64,000 nt of DNA from Streptomyces purpureus (GCF_014648195.1 NZ_BMQQ01000021.1:67583-131582), one strand, 5' to 3'. Shown: positions 22,814 through 32,258, counted from the stretch's first letter. Program-made: numbers and translations. Notes: generated from the letters alone by a model not told the origin.

Positions 22814-24379
22814 GTGAAGGGCGATTACCAAGAGCTGGTGGACGAGATCTCGGCGCTCCTCGGCGCCCCGGCCACGCTGGAGAACCGGGACTTCGGACTC
22901 ATCGCCTTCGGCGCCCACGACAGCGACGACGACCTCGCGATGGACCCCGTCCGCACCCGGTCGATCCTCACCAGAAAGTCGACGCCCGCCGTCCGCGCCT
23001 GGTTCGAGGGGTTCGGCATCACCCGTGCCACCGGCCCCGTCCGCATCCCCGCCGCCCCGGACGCGGGCGTCTTCCGGGGCCGCATCTGCCTGCCCGTACG
23101 CCATCGGGGCGTGGCCCTCGGCTACGTGTGGCTGCTCGACGCCGAGCCGGGGCCCGCACCCGGCCGTCTCGACGCGGCGATGGAGGTCGCCGCCCGGATC
23201 GGCGGGCTGCTCGCGGAGGAGGAACAGGCCGGCGCGGAGCTCTCCCGTGAGCTGCGGGCGGCACTGACGGCCGAGCGTGGCTGGCAGTACGACATGGCGC
23301 TGGCCGCCCTGCGCACGGCACTCGGTCCCGGCGCGGACGGGCTGCACGCGCTGGTGTGCGTGGCCCCCTGGCCGGACGAGGACCCTCCCTCGGTACGTAC
23401 GGCGCCGGGCGCGGCGGCGCTGTGTACGGTGCCGTGGCCCGGGCCGGCGGCGTCCGAGAACGGCAGCGCAGGCGCCCCCGCAGGCGCGCCCGGGCCGGCC
23501 ACCGACGGTCCGCGCGGTCCCCGGGGCCCGGGGGGCTCGGGCGGCTCCGGAGGCTCGGGAGGCGAAGCCGGACGCGGAAGCCGATCCGGAGCCCGGCCGG
23601 CTGCCGACGGTCTGCGGGGTCCCTGGGGCTCGGGCGGCTCAGGAGGGTCTGGAGGCGAAGCCGGACGCGGAAGCCGACCCGGGGCCCGGCCGGCTGCCGA
23701 CGCCGGAAGGGGCGGCACAGGCGCCTCGCGAAGCTCGGGCGCCGCCGATGCCGGGCGCGGCAACCGGGGTCCGGCCACCTCGGGCACCGACGCCGGGCGC
23801 GGAAACCGGCCGGGGTCCTGGGCTTCCGGCGGGGCGGCCGCCGACGCCGGGCGCGAGGCGGGCCGAGGGGCCGGGGGCGGCGGGCACGCGCTGGCCGCGC
23901 TGATCCGGCTGCGGTCCGCCGACGTCCTCTCCCCCGCCGTCACCGCGGCCGGGCGGCTGCGGGAGACGGCCGGCGGCGCGGCGGGCATCGCCACGCCCCG
24001 GCACGGGCTCGGCGCGCTCGACCTGGCTTGGCGCGAGGCGGCCGCCGCCGCGCGGGCCGCGCTCGCCGAGCCCCGGCTCGGCCCCGTCGCCGAGTGGTCC
24101 GGCATCGGCCCGTACCGTCTGCTCACCGCGCTGCCCCCGGGCCCGGACGACCCGGCCGTCGGCCCCCTGCTCACGCCCGCGCACACGGAACTGGCCCGTA
24201 CGGCCGAGGTGTTCCTCGACCACGCGGGCCAGGCGGGACGCGCGGCGGCCGCCCTCGGCATCCACCGCCAGACCCTCTACTACCGTCTCTCGCGGGTCGA
24301 ACAGCTCACCGGCCTCGACCTCGACCAGGGCGAGGACCGTCTGCTGCTGCACATGACCCTCAAGGCCGCCCGTTTGTGA
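22814..24379 (+). CDS. PucR-family regulator with expanded Gly-rich linker
   Basis: 521-aa transcription factor. Residues 1-140 form a sensor-like domain (KGDYQELVDEISALLGAPAT start), and the C-terminal HTH_30 domain is AGRAAAALGIHRQTLYYRLS then RVEQLTGLDLDQGEDRLLLH. Between them, residues about 215-355 are a low-complexity Gly/Ser/Arg/Pro/Ala stretch with repeated GGSGGSGGEAGRGSR and ADAGRG units, encoded by a 93-base direct repeat. Related regulators are typically much shorter here. GTG 22814 is used because GAAGGGG precedes it. Divergent from the proline operon, which it probably activates in response to proline. Confidence 0.9.
   Translation: MKGDYQELVDEISALLGAPATLENRDFGLIAFGAHDSDDDLAMDPVRTRSILTRKSTPAVRAWFEGFGITRATGPVRIPAAPDAGVFRGRICLPVRHRGVALGYVWLLDAEPGPAPGRLDAAMEVAARIGGLLAEEEQAGAELSRELRAALTAERGWQYDMALAALRTALGPGADGLHALVCVAPWPDEDPPSVRTAPGAAALCTVPWPGPAASENGSAGAPAGAPGPATDGPRGPRGPGGSGGSGGSGGEAGRGSRSGARPAADGLRGPWGSGGSGGSGGEAGRGSRPGARPAADAGRGGTGASRSSGAADAGRGNRGPATSGTDAGRGNRPGSWASGGAAADAGREAGRGAGGGGHALAALIRLRSADVLSPAVTAAGRLRETAGGAAGIATPRHGLGALDLAWREAAAAARAALAEPRLGPVAEWSGIGPYRLLTALPPGPDDPAVGPLLTPAHTELARTAEVFLDHAGQAGRAAAALGIHRQTLYYRLSRVEQLTGLDLDQGEDRLLLHMTLKAARL
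23532..23699. repeat. In-frame 93-base direct repeat inside the PucR gene
   Basis: Two near-identical units of 93 bases lie in the linker region. The clearest shared block begins GGCGAAGCCGGACGCGGAAG at 23561 and again at 23654. The period is a multiple of three, so the protein gains whole GGSGGSGG-EAGRGSR-ARPAADG units without frameshift. Shorter GCCGGGCGCGG repeats continue to about 23860. Confidence 0.8.
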
Positions 24380-24406
24380 CCCCCACTCAGCTCATAAGAT
24401 CGATCC

Positions 24407-25582
24407 ATGCATGCGGGGGCGGTGGCGGGTATGACGGCGGGCGGCGCGGGTGCGCCGCCCACGGCCGGTGAAGGGCTGCTGTACGAGGCGGTGGCCCGCG
24501 GGGACGAGGCGGCCGTGATCGACGTGCTCTCGCGTGTCCGGCTCTATTTCCTCGTCCCCCGGCTGCACGCGGACACGCCCGGCTTCATCCCGCGTCCGGC
24601 GCCCCACCGCGACGACGCGACCCGCCGCACGGTGATCCCCGTCCTGACCGAGGGCATGCTGCCCGCGTGGCATCCGGAGTGGGTGTTCCAGCAGACCACG
24701 CTCGACCGGATCGCGCAGTCCTGGCCGGACAGCAAGTGGCGGCTGGCGGTCAACCAGGACACCCCGTACGCCACCACGCTCCGGGCACGGCCCGCCGACC
24801 GCCAGAAGTGGCTGGCGGCCGCCGCGCGCTCCGACGGTCCGGCCGGCGTCCGGCTGCTCACCCACGGCGGAGGCCATCTGCTCGGACCGCTCGCCCACGG
24901 GCTCGCTCTCGGCGCCCATCTCGCCGTCCTCAACGGCCTGGTGTGGAACACTCTCGGCGCCGCCTACGAGGACTTCGGGACCGACCGCGCACGGCTGCGC
25001 CGCCCCTGGGGCGTCACCCACCGCGCCGGCTACCGCGAAACCCTCGACAGCCTGATCGCCACCAAGCTTGTCGGCCGCGTCCCCGAGTCCCTCCTGCGGG
25101 CGCGGCGGACGCTGGCCGTACGCCTGGGCCGGGCGCCCACGCACGACGAGTGGTCCCGGAGCGTCGCGGAGGGCCTGAGCCGGCACGGCGCGTCGGGCGA
25201 GTCGGTCCGGGAGGCGGGTGAGTTCCTGCGCCGGATCGCCCACTACGAACAGCGCTTCCGCGCGGACGGGGTCCTTCCGCCCGAGGGGCGGGTCGACACT
25301 CTGGCCGCCTTCGACCACGGCCGCGCGGTGAACGTCGTCCGGCTCGCTCTCGGCGCGCGCCTGTGCGATCCGGCCGAGGCCGAGCAGGCCGTGCTGCGGA
25401 TCGGCGAGGCCGCCCGCCCGCTGTACGGCTCGTGGGAGGAGTTCTCCCTCGGCTATGTCCTCACCCGGCTGATCCACTTCGACGAGGGCGACCCGGAGGA
25501 GATGTACCGCGAATCCCTCGCCATCCACCACGCCCTCACCCACGACCCCGCGAGCCCCTACCGGAACATCCCATGGTCATGA
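24407..25582 (+). CDS. DUF1266-like protein, copy 1
   Basis: 391-aa soluble protein of unknown function. It begins with a short helical repeat (GEGLLYEAVARGDEAAVIDVL), then PVLTEGMLPAWHPEWVFQQ, then a second half with the DUF1266-like pattern: GLVWNTLGAAYEDFG, FDHGRAVNVVRLALGARLCD and YGSWEEFSLGYVLTRLIHFD, ending in SPYRNIPW. It starts at ATG 24407, 28 bases after the PucR stop. The next gene is a clear paralogue and overlaps it, so the pair arose by tandem duplication. No enzymatic motif is visible. Confidence 0.8.
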   Translation: MHAGAVAGMTAGGAGAPPTAGEGLLYEAVARGDEAAVIDVLSRVRLYFLVPRLHADTPGFIPRPAPHRDDATRRTVIPVLTEGMLPAWHPEWVFQQTTLDRIAQSWPDSKWRLAVNQDTPYATTLRARPADRQKWLAAAARSDGPAGVRLLTHGGGHLLGPLAHGLALGAHLAVLNGLVWNTLGAAYEDFGTDRARLRRPWGVTHRAGYRETLDSLIATKLVGRVPESLLRARRTLAVRLGRAPTHDEWSRSVAEGLSRHGASGESVREAGEFLRRIAHYEQRFRADGVLPPEGRVDTLAAFDHGRAVNVVRLALGARLCDPAEAEQAVLRIGEAARPLYGSWEEFSLGYVLTRLIHFDEGDPEEMYRESLAIHHALTHDPASPYRNIPWS

Positions 25583-26751
25583 ACCCGCAGCACCCCGGCT
25601 TCACGTACGGCGCGCCCTGGACACCGCCCTCGGAGACCGAACACCTGCTGTACGAGGCCGGCGCACGGGGCGACCTCGAGACCCAGCTCCGGGTCCTGGC
25701 CGGGACGACCCTCTACATCCTGGCCTCCAAGGCCGAGGTCGACGCGACCCCCGACATGATCACGTGGCGCGCCGGCATCACCGAGACCGGGCACAACGTC
25801 CGCCCGGTGCTCACCCGCGGCCTGCTGACGCCGTGGCATCCCGAGTGGGTGTACCACAGCGTCTCGCTGAAGTGGATCGCCGAGTTCCGCTGGCGCGATC
25901 CACAGCAGCTGCTCGCCGTGAACAGCGGCACCCCGGCCCAGCTCCTGCTCCAGACGACGCCTCAGCACCGGGCGCTGTGGCTGCGGTACTACGCAGAGAA
26001 CGACCGGGCCTCCGCGGACCGGCTGCTCGCGCTGCGGCACGGCGCCCTGCACGGGCCGCTCGCCTACGGCCTGGCCTGCGGCGCCCATCTCGCGATCAGG
26101 AACGGCGTGCCGTGGAACGAGGTCGGCACGGCCTACCTCGGCTACAGCGACGAACTCGAAACGCTCCGCGACTCCTGGGGCATCACCGACCGCGAGGGCT
26201 GGCAGCGGCAGTTGACGGCCCTGCTGGAGGCGCGCAACAGCCCGGCGGAGCCCGACTACACCCTCCGGGTCCGTGGAGGCCTGCGGGCCAGGTTCGGGGA
26301 GCTGCCCTCGCCCGACCTGTGGCGCGAGACGGCCGCCGGCCATGTCCAGGACCTGGGCGCGGGGCCGGGGGCCGTCCGCCACATCGAGGAGCTGGTGCGC
26401 CGCATCCTCCGCTACGAGGCCCGCTTCCGCGCCGACGGCCTGCTGCCGCCGGACGGCAGGGTCCGCACCACCGTCGCGTACGACTACGGACGGGCCGTCA
26501 ACCTCGCCCGCTGGGGCCTGTCGGCCCGCTTCTGCGACCCGGCCGAGGCCGAGCAGGCGATCGTCCACGCGGGTGCGCTCAGCAAGGCGTCGTACGGCTC
26601 GTGGGAGGAGTTCTCCGCCGGGTACGCGCTGGGCAGGGTGCTGCGCTTCGACGAGGAGGAGTACGGCCACTTCTACGAGCAGAACGTCACCGCCCACCGC
26701 ATCCTGTCGGAGCACGAGGGCAGTCCCTGGCGGCACATCCCCTGGCGCTGA
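25579..26751 (+). CDS. DUF1266-like protein, copy 2
   Basis: 390-aa paralogue of the preceding protein, with the same landmarks in order: EHLLYEAGARGDLETQLRVL, PVLTRGLLTPWHPEWVYHS, GVPWNEVGTAYLGYSDEL, YDYGRAVNLARWGLSARFCD, YGSWEEFSAGYALGRVLRFD and the ending SPWRHIPW. ATG 25579 overlaps the upstream TGA (ATGA) and gives coupled translation; ATG 25573 is an alternative. Retention of both copies, clearly diverged, suggests a heteromeric pair or two related roles. Function unknown. Confidence 0.8.
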   Translation: MNPQHPGFTYGAPWTPPSETEHLLYEAGARGDLETQLRVLAGTTLYILASKAEVDATPDMITWRAGITETGHNVRPVLTRGLLTPWHPEWVYHSVSLKWIAEFRWRDPQQLLAVNSGTPAQLLLQTTPQHRALWLRYYAENDRASADRLLALRHGALHGPLAYGLACGAHLAIRNGVPWNEVGTAYLGYSDELETLRDSWGITDREGWQRQLTALLEARNSPAEPDYTLRVRGGLRARFGELPSPDLWRETAAGHVQDLGAGPGAVRHIEELVRRILRYEARFRADGLLPPDGRVRTTVAYDYGRAVNLARWGLSARFCDPAEAEQAIVHAGALSKASYGSWEEFSAGYALGRVLRFDEEEYGHFYEQNVTAHRILSEHEGSPWRHIPWR

Positions 26752-26820
26752 GTCCACGGGCGGGCGTCAACCCTTCTCCCACAGCCCCTGGAAGCGCTCG
26801 TACGGGTGGGCGACAGCACC

Positions 26821-26871
26821 GTACCCGGCTCCTGGACTTCCGTGTAAGACGGACGTCCAGAAACCGGGTAC
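26821..26871. terminator. Bidirectional terminator between DUF1266 genes and serA
   Basis: A long interrupted hairpin: GTACCCGG pairs with CCGGGTAC, CTGGAC with GTCCAG and TCCGT with ACGGA around a short loop. It lies between two convergent genes and can serve both. Confidence 0.75.
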
Positions 26872-26884
26872 GGGTGGTGCGGGG

Positions 26885-28474
26885 TCAGACCAGGTTCACC
26901 GAACGGGCCGAGGTGGCACCGATCTCGGCGGCGAGCTCGGCCAGCACGTTCGCCGGGACGGTGTCGTCCACGGTGAGGACCGCGAGGGCCTCGCCGCCCT
27001 CCTCGGCCCGCGCGACCTGCATGCCGGCGATGTTGAGGCCGGCCTCGCCGAGGATCCGGCCGACCGTGCCGACGACACCGGGGCGGTCCTCGTAGCGCAG
27101 CACGACCATGTGCTCGGCCAGCGCCAGGTCCACGTCGTAGTCGCCGATGGCGACGATCTTCTGCAGGTGCTTGGGGCCGGCCAGCGTGCCGGAGACCGAG
27201 ACCTCCTCGCCGCCCGAGAGCGTGCCGCGGACGGTGACCACGTTGCGGTGGTCGGGCGACTCGGAGCTGGTGGTCAGCCGGACCTCGACGCCGCGCTCCT
27301 GGGCGAACAGCGGCGCGTTGACATACGACACGGTCTCGTCGACCACGTCCTCGAACACACCCTTGAGCGCGGAGAGTTCGAGCACCTTGACGTCGTGCTG
27401 GGTGATCTCGCCGTACACCTCGACATCGAGGCGGACGGCCACCTCGCCGGCGAGGGCGGTGAAGATCCGGCCGAGGCGCTCGGCAAGCGGGAGGCCCGGC
27501 TTCACGTCCTCGGCGATGACACCGCCCTGGACGTTGACCGCGTCCGGGACCAGCTCACCGGCGAGCGCGAGGCGCACGGAACGGGCGACCGCGATACCAG
27601 CCTTCTCCTGGGCCTCGTCCGTGGACGCGCCGAGGTGCGGGGTGCAGACGACCTGGTCGAGCTCGAAGAGCGGGGAGTCCGTGCAGGGCTCCTTCGCGTA
27701 CACGTCGAGGCCCGCGCCGGCGACCCGGCCCTCCTTGAGGGCGGAGTACAGCGCCTCCTCGTCGACGATCCCTCCACGCGCGGCGTTGACGATCCGGACG
27801 CTCGGCTTGACCTTGTGCAGCGCCTCGTGGCCGATCAGACCGACCGTCTCGGGGGTCTTGGGCAGGTGCACGGTGATGAAGTCGGCGACCTCGAGGAGCT
27901 CGTCGAGCGAGAGCAGCTTGACGCCCATCTGGGCGGCGCGCGCGGGCTGCACGTAGGGGTCGTACGCCACGATCCTCATGCCGAAGGCGGACATGCGCTG
28001 AGCGACCAGGACGCCGATGCGGCCGAGGCCGACGACGCCGAGGGTCTTCTCGCTCAGCTCGACGCCCGTGTACTTCGAGCGCTTCCACTCGCCGTTCTTC
28101 AGTGCGGTGTTGGCCTGCGGGATGTTGCGCGCGGTGGCGACGAGCAGACCGCAGGCGAGCTCGGCGGCGGTGACGATGTTGGAGGTCGGCGCGTTGACGA
28201 CCATCACGCCCGCCTTGGTGGCGGCGGAGACGTCGACGTTGTCCAGACCGACGCCGGCGCGGGCGACGACCTTCAGCTTGTTCGCGGCGGCGATGGCCTC
28301 GGCGTCGACCTTCGTCGCGGAGCGGACCAGGATCGCGTCCACGTCGACGATGGCGGGCAGGAGTTCGGCGCGGTCCGCGCCGTTGCAGTGCCGGATCTCG
28401 AAGTCCGGGCCCAGCGCGTCAACGGTGGCGGGCGACAGCTCTTCAGCGATGAGTACGACAGGTTTCGAGCTCAC
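26885..28474 (-). CDS. serA: D-3-phosphoglycerate dehydrogenase
   Basis: 529-aa NAD-dependent enzyme of serine synthesis, long actinobacterial form. The catalytic/Rossmann part has VVARAGVGLDNVDVSAATKA, TLGVVGLGRIGVLVAQR (NAD fold), RIVNAARGGIVDEEALYSAL with the catalytic Arg, and CTPHLGASTDEAQEK with the catalytic His. From about 315 come the ASB domain and a C-terminal ACT domain (HMVVLRYEDRPGVVGTVGRIL) that can bind serine for feedback inhibition. The GTG start at 28474 has GAGGA just upstream. It lies downstream of ilvC, with its own long upstream gap. Confidence 0.97.
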   Translation of the reverse strand: MSSKPVVLIAEELSPATVDALGPDFEIRHCNGADRAELLPAIVDVDAILVRSATKVDAEAIAAANKLKVVARAGVGLDNVDVSAATKAGVMVVNAPTSNIVTAAELACGLLVATARNIPQANTALKNGEWKRSKYTGVELSEKTLGVVGLGRIGVLVAQRMSAFGMRIVAYDPYVQPARAAQMGVKLLSLDELLEVADFITVHLPKTPETVGLIGHEALHKVKPSVRIVNAARGGIVDEEALYSALKEGRVAGAGLDVYAKEPCTDSPLFELDQVVCTPHLGASTDEAQEKAGIAVARSVRLALAGELVPDAVNVQGGVIAEDVKPGLPLAERLGRIFTALAGEVAVRLDVEVYGEITQHDVKVLELSALKGVFEDVVDETVSYVNAPLFAQERGVEVRLTTSSESPDHRNVVTVRGTLSGGEEVSVSGTLAGPKHLQKIVAIGDYDVDLALAEHMVVLRYEDRPGVVGTVGRILGEAGLNIAGMQVARAEEGGEALAVLTVDDTVPANVLAELAAEIGATSARSVNLV

Positions 28475-28674
28475 GTGAGTCCTCACAGGTCCAGTGCGGA
28501 CGGCCGTCCCGACGGCCGCAGGCGGTGGAGGGGGCTTGCCGCGTGAAAGCGCACGACGCTGTGGGCCTGACGCGAATGTTGTTGAGCAGTGTAGTGCTGA
28601 GGCAGCGCGCTTCATGCGCCTCGTTGGCAGGATCACCCGTCCGTGGTTGGACTGGTTGTCCAAGGAAGGGCGAC

Positions 28675-28705
28675 GGGGCCGGACACCATGTCCGACCCCG
28701 GCCCC
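28675..28705 (-). terminator. Terminator after ilvC
   Basis: GGGGCC-GGAC-accat-GTCC-gacccc-GGCCCC forms a hairpin starting a few bases beyond the ilvC stop and about 200 bases before serA, separating the ilv transcript from serA. Confidence 0.6.
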
Positions 28706-28711
28706 AAGGGC

Positions 28712-29713
28712 TTACGCCTCGTCGTTGTCCACCCAGCTCATGAGCTTGCGCAGCTCCTTGCCGGTGGTCTCCAGGAGGTGGTTCTCGTCCTGGGTCTTGT
28801 ACTCGTTGTACTTCTTCAGACCGCCGTGGTACTCCGCCATCCACTCCTTGGCGAAGGTGCCGTCCTGGATCTCGGCGAGGACCTTCTTCATCTCGGCCTT
28901 GGTGGCGTCGGTGATGATCCGCGGTCCGGTGACGTAGTCGCCCCACTCGGCGGTCTCGGAGACCGACCAGCGCATCTTCTCCAGACCGCCCTCGTACATC
29001 AGGTCCACGATCAGCTTCAGCTCGTGGAGGCACTCGAAGTAGGCGATCTCCGGCTGGTAGCCGGCCTCGGTCAGGGTCTCGAAGCCCGCCTTGACCAGCG
29101 CCGCGGTGCCACCGCAGAGGACGGCCTGCTCACCGAACAGGTCGGTCTCCGTCTCCTCCTTGAAGGTGGTCTTGATGACGCCGGCGCGGGTGCCGCCGAT
29201 GCCCTTGGCGTACGAGAGCGCCAGCGGGAAGGCGTTGCCGGTGGCGTCCTGCTCGACGGCGGCGATGCACGGAACGCCGCGGCCCTCCTCGTACTGGCGG
29301 CGGACCAGGTGGCCCGGGCCCTTGGGGGCGACCATGGCGACGTCGACACCGGCCGGCGGCTTGATGAAGCCGTAGCGGATGTTCAGGCCGTGGCCGAAGA
29401 AGAGGGCGTCGCCGTCCTTCAGGTTCGGGGCGATGGACTCCTCGTAGACCTGGGCCTGGATCGGGTCCGGCACCAGGATCATGATGACGTCGGCCTCGGC
29501 GGCGGCCTCGGCGGGCGTCACGACACGCAGACCCTGCTCCTCGGCCTTCGCCTTGGACTTGGAGCCCTCGTGCAGACCGACCCGAACGTCGACACCCGAG
29601 TCACGGAGCGACAGCGCGTGGGCGTGGCCCTGGCTGCCGTAACCGATGACCGCGACCTTGCGGCCCTGGATGATGGACAGGTCGGCGTCGGCGTCGTAGA
29701 ACAGCTCGGCCAC
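28712..29713 (-). CDS. ilvC: Ketol-acid reductoisomerase
   Basis: 333-aa NADPH- and Mg-dependent enzyme of valine/isoleucine synthesis (class I). The cofactor loop is VAVIGYGSQGHAHALSLRDS, followed by VIMILVPDPIQAQVYEE, APKGPGHLVRRQYEEGRGVP and the C-terminal knotted domain with FGEQAVLCGG and EIAYFECLHELKLIVDLMYE. GTG 29713 with AAGGAG seven bases upstream gives the standard N-terminus. It is third in the ilvB-ilvN-ilvC order; a 121-base gap with a hairpin separates it from ilvN. Confidence 0.98.
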   Translation of the reverse strand: MAELFYDADADLSIIQGRKVAVIGYGSQGHAHALSLRDSGVDVRVGLHEGSKSKAKAEEQGLRVVTPAEAAAEADVIMILVPDPIQAQVYEESIAPNLKDGDALFFGHGLNIRYGFIKPPAGVDVAMVAPKGPGHLVRRQYEEGRGVPCIAAVEQDATGNAFPLALSYAKGIGGTRAGVIKTTFKEETETDLFGEQAVLCGGTAALVKAGFETLTEAGYQPEIAYFECLHELKLIVDLMYEGGLEKMRWSVSETAEWGDYVTGPRIITDATKAEMKKVLAEIQDGTFAKEWMAEYHGGLKKYNEYKTQDENHLLETTGKELRKLMSWVDNDEA

Positions 29714-29786
29714 TGGGAATCTCCTTGGTGTGCTGATGTTGCGTCCCACCGTACGGCGGGGAAGGTGAGGGAGGTTTTCGGGTCTC

Positions 29787-29827
29787 GCCAGCCGGACCGC
29801 CGGACGGGCCGGCGGTTCACGTCTGGC
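29787..29827 (-). other. Hairpin between ilvN and ilvC
   Basis: ACCGCCGG/CCGGCGGT with a 5-base loop, framed by GCCAG/CTGGC, sits just after ilvN. There is no T-tract, so it may be a partial terminator or an RNA processing or stabilising structure that adjusts ilvC expression. Confidence 0.5.
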
Positions 29828-29834
29828 GTCGAGG

Positions 29835-30359
29835 TCAGGCGCTGCGGTCGAGGGCCCGCAGCGAACGGTCCGTGATGGACCGGGCGCCGCGCCCTATGGC
29901 GATCGTTCCGGACTGCACGAGCTCCTTGATACCGAACTGCTCCAGCATCTTGAGCATCGCGTCGAGCTTGTCGCTCGAACCGGTGGCCTCGATGGTGACC
30001 GCCTCGGGCGAGACGTCCACGGTCTTGGCGCGGAACAGCTGGACGATCTCGACGATCTGGGAGCGGGTCTCGTTGTCGGCGCGGACCTTCACCAGGACGA
30101 GCTCGCGCTGGATCGCGGCGCTGGGCTCGAGTTCGACGATCTTCAGGACGTTGACCAGCTTGTTGAGCTGCTTGGTCACCTGCTCCAGCGGCAGGTCCTC
30201 GACATTGACCACGATGGTGATGCGGGAGATGTCGGGGTGTTCGGTGACACCGACCGCGAGCGAGTCGATGTTGAAGCCACGGCGGGAGAACAGCGCGGCG
30301 ATCCGGGCCAGGATGCCGGGGGTGTTCTCGACCAGGACCGAGAGCGTGTGCTTGGACAT
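29835..30359 (-). CDS. ilvN: Acetolactate synthase small (regulatory) subunit
   Basis: 174-aa regulatory subunit that binds the large subunit and confers valine sensitivity. The N-terminal ACT domain reads TLSVLVENTPGILARIAALF then SRRGFNIDSLAVG, and the C-terminal domain has RELVLVKVRADNETRSQIVE and FGIKELVQSGTIAIGRGARS. Start ATG 30359 is 18 bases after the ilvB stop, so the two subunits are made from one transcript. Confidence 0.98.
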   Translation of the reverse strand: MSKHTLSVLVENTPGILARIAALFSRRGFNIDSLAVGVTEHPDISRITIVVNVEDLPLEQVTKQLNKLVNVLKIVELEPSAAIQRELVLVKVRADNETRSQIVEIVQLFRAKTVDVSPEAVTIEATGSSDKLDAMLKMLEQFGIKELVQSGTIAIGRGARSITDRSLRALDRSA

Positions 30360-30377
30360 GTTTCTTTCTGCTCTCTC

Positions 30378-32258
30378 TCAGTCGTCTTCGTTGTCGCCGA
30401 AGTCGGGGCGGACGCCACGGGCGGCCATGACCTCGTCGTTGGAGGTGCCGGCGGCGACCATGGGCCAGACCTGGGCGTCCTCGTGGACGATGAAGTCGAT
30501 GACGACCGGGCGGTCGTTGATGGCGTTGGCCTCGGCGATGACCTTGTCCAGGTCGGCCGGGTCCTCGCAGCGCAGGGCGACACAGCCCATGGCCTCGGAC
30601 AGCTTGACGAAGTCCGGGACGCGGGTGCCCTTGCGGGGCGCCTGGCTCGCGCCGACCTGAGAGCCGGTGGTGTGGTGGCCGGTCTCGTCGGCGTGCAGGA
30701 CGGTGCTGGAGTAGCGCTCGTTGTAGAACAGGGTCTGCCACTGGCGGACCATGCCCAGCGCGCCGTTGTTGATGATCGCGACCTTGATCGGGATGCCGTT
30801 GAGCGCGCAGGTCACGAGCTCCTGGTTGGTCATCTGGAAGCAGCCGTCGCCGTCGATCGCCCAGACCGCCCGGTCCGGCATGCCGGCCTTGGCGCCCATG
30901 GCCGCCGGGACCGCGTAGCCCATCGTTCCGGCGCCGCCGGAGTTCAGCCAGGTGGCCGGCTTCTCGTAGTCGATGAAGTGGGCGGCCCACATCTGGTGCT
31001 GGCCGACACCGGCCGCGAAGATCGTCCCCTCGGGGGCGAGCTGTCCGATGCGCTGGATGACCTGCTGCGGGGCGAGGCTGCCGTCGTCGGGGGTCTCGTA
31101 GCCGAGCGGGTAGGTCTCGCGCCAGCGGTTGAGGTCCTGCCACCAGGCGGTGTAGTCCCCGGCGTTGCCCTCGCTGTGCTCGGCCTGGACGGCCTGGACC
31201 AGGTCGGCGATGACCTCGCGGGCGTCACCGACGATCGGGACGTCGGCGGCGCGGTTCTTGCCGATCTCGGCCGGGTCGATGTCCGCGTGGACGATCTTGG
31301 CGAAGGGGGCGAAGCTGTCCAGCTTGCCGGTGACGCGGTCGTCGAAGCGGGCACCGAGGGCGACGATCAGGTCGGCCTTCTGGAGCGCGGTGACGGCGGT
31401 GACCGCGCCGTGCATGCCGGGCATGCCGACGTGCAGCGGGTGGCTGTCCGGGAAGGCGCCCAGCGCCATCAGCGTGGTGGTGACCGGCGCGTTGGTCAGC
31501 TCGGCGAGGACCTTCAGCTCGGCCGTGGCGCCGGCCTTCAGGACGCCGCCGCCGACGTACAGCACGGGCCGCTTGGCGGACGTGATCAGCTTGGCGGCCT
31601 CGCGGATCTGCTTGGCGTGCGGCTTGGTGACCGGGCGGTAGCCGGGCAGGTCCAGGACGGGCGGCCAGCTGAAGGTGGTCTTCGCCTGGAGGGCGTCCTT
31701 GGCGATGTCGACCAGAACCGGGCCAGGGCGGCCGGTGGAGGCGATGTGGAACGCCTCGGCGATCGTCTTCGGGATGTCCTCGGCCCTGGTGACCAGGAAG
31801 TTGTGCTTGGTGATCGGCATCGTGATGCCGCAGATGTCCGCCTCCTGGAAGGCGTCCGTGCCGATGGCCTTGGAGGAGACCTGGCCGGTGATCGCGACCA
31901 GCGGGACGGAGTCCATGTGGGCGTCGGCGATCGGGGTGACCAGGTTGGTGGCGCCGGGTCCCGAGGTCGCCATGCAGACGCCGACCTTGCCGGTGGCCTG
32001 GGCGTAGCCGGTCGCGGCGTGGCCCGCGCCCTGCTCGTGGCGGACCAGGATGTGACGGACCTTGGTGGAGTCCATCATCGGGTCGTACGCCGGGAGGATG
32101 GCGCCGCCGGGGATGCCGAAGACGGTGTCGGCCCCCACTTCCTCGAGAGAACGGATGAGGGACTGCGCGCCCGTGACGTGCTCAACGGTGGCGGAGGGCT
32201 GTCCGCCGGTACGGGCCCGCGGCTGCGGATGGTGGGCCCCGGTGGCCTGCTCGGTCAT
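30378..32258 (-). CDS. ilvB: Acetolactate synthase large (catalytic) subunit
   Basis: 626-aa thiamine-diphosphate and FAD enzyme forming acetolactate or acetohydroxybutyrate. The activating Glu is in LVRHEQGAGHAATGYAQATG, the FAD region in FDDRVTGKLDSFAP, and the ThDP motif is AIDGDGCFQMTNQELVTCAL then INNGALGMVRQWQ. The start is ATG 32258 (MTEQATG), which has GAGAAG at proper spacing; ATG 32264 is too close to it. A leader peptide rich in branched-chain codons and an intrinsic terminator precede the gene, so it is controlled by attenuation. Confidence 0.97.
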   Translation of the reverse strand: MTEQATGAHHPQPRARTGGQPSATVEHVTGAQSLIRSLEEVGADTVFGIPGGAILPAYDPMMDSTKVRHILVRHEQGAGHAATGYAQATGKVGVCMATSGPGATNLVTPIADAHMDSVPLVAITGQVSSKAIGTDAFQEADICGITMPITKHNFLVTRAEDIPKTIAEAFHIASTGRPGPVLVDIAKDALQAKTTFSWPPVLDLPGYRPVTKPHAKQIREAAKLITSAKRPVLYVGGGVLKAGATAELKVLAELTNAPVTTTLMALGAFPDSHPLHVGMPGMHGAVTAVTALQKADLIVALGARFDDRVTGKLDSFAPFAKIVHADIDPAEIGKNRAADVPIVGDAREVIADLVQAVQAEHSEGNAGDYTAWWQDLNRWRETYPLGYETPDDGSLAPQQVIQRIGQLAPEGTIFAAGVGQHQMWAAHFIDYEKPATWLNSGGAGTMGYAVPAAMGAKAGMPDRAVWAIDGDGCFQMTNQELVTCALNGIPIKVAIINNGALGMVRQWQTLFYNERYSSTVLHADETGHHTTGSQVGASQAPRKGTRVPDFVKLSEAMGCVALRCEDPADLDKVIAEANAINDRPVVIDFIVHEDAQVWPMVAAGTSNDEVMAARGVRPDFGDNEDD

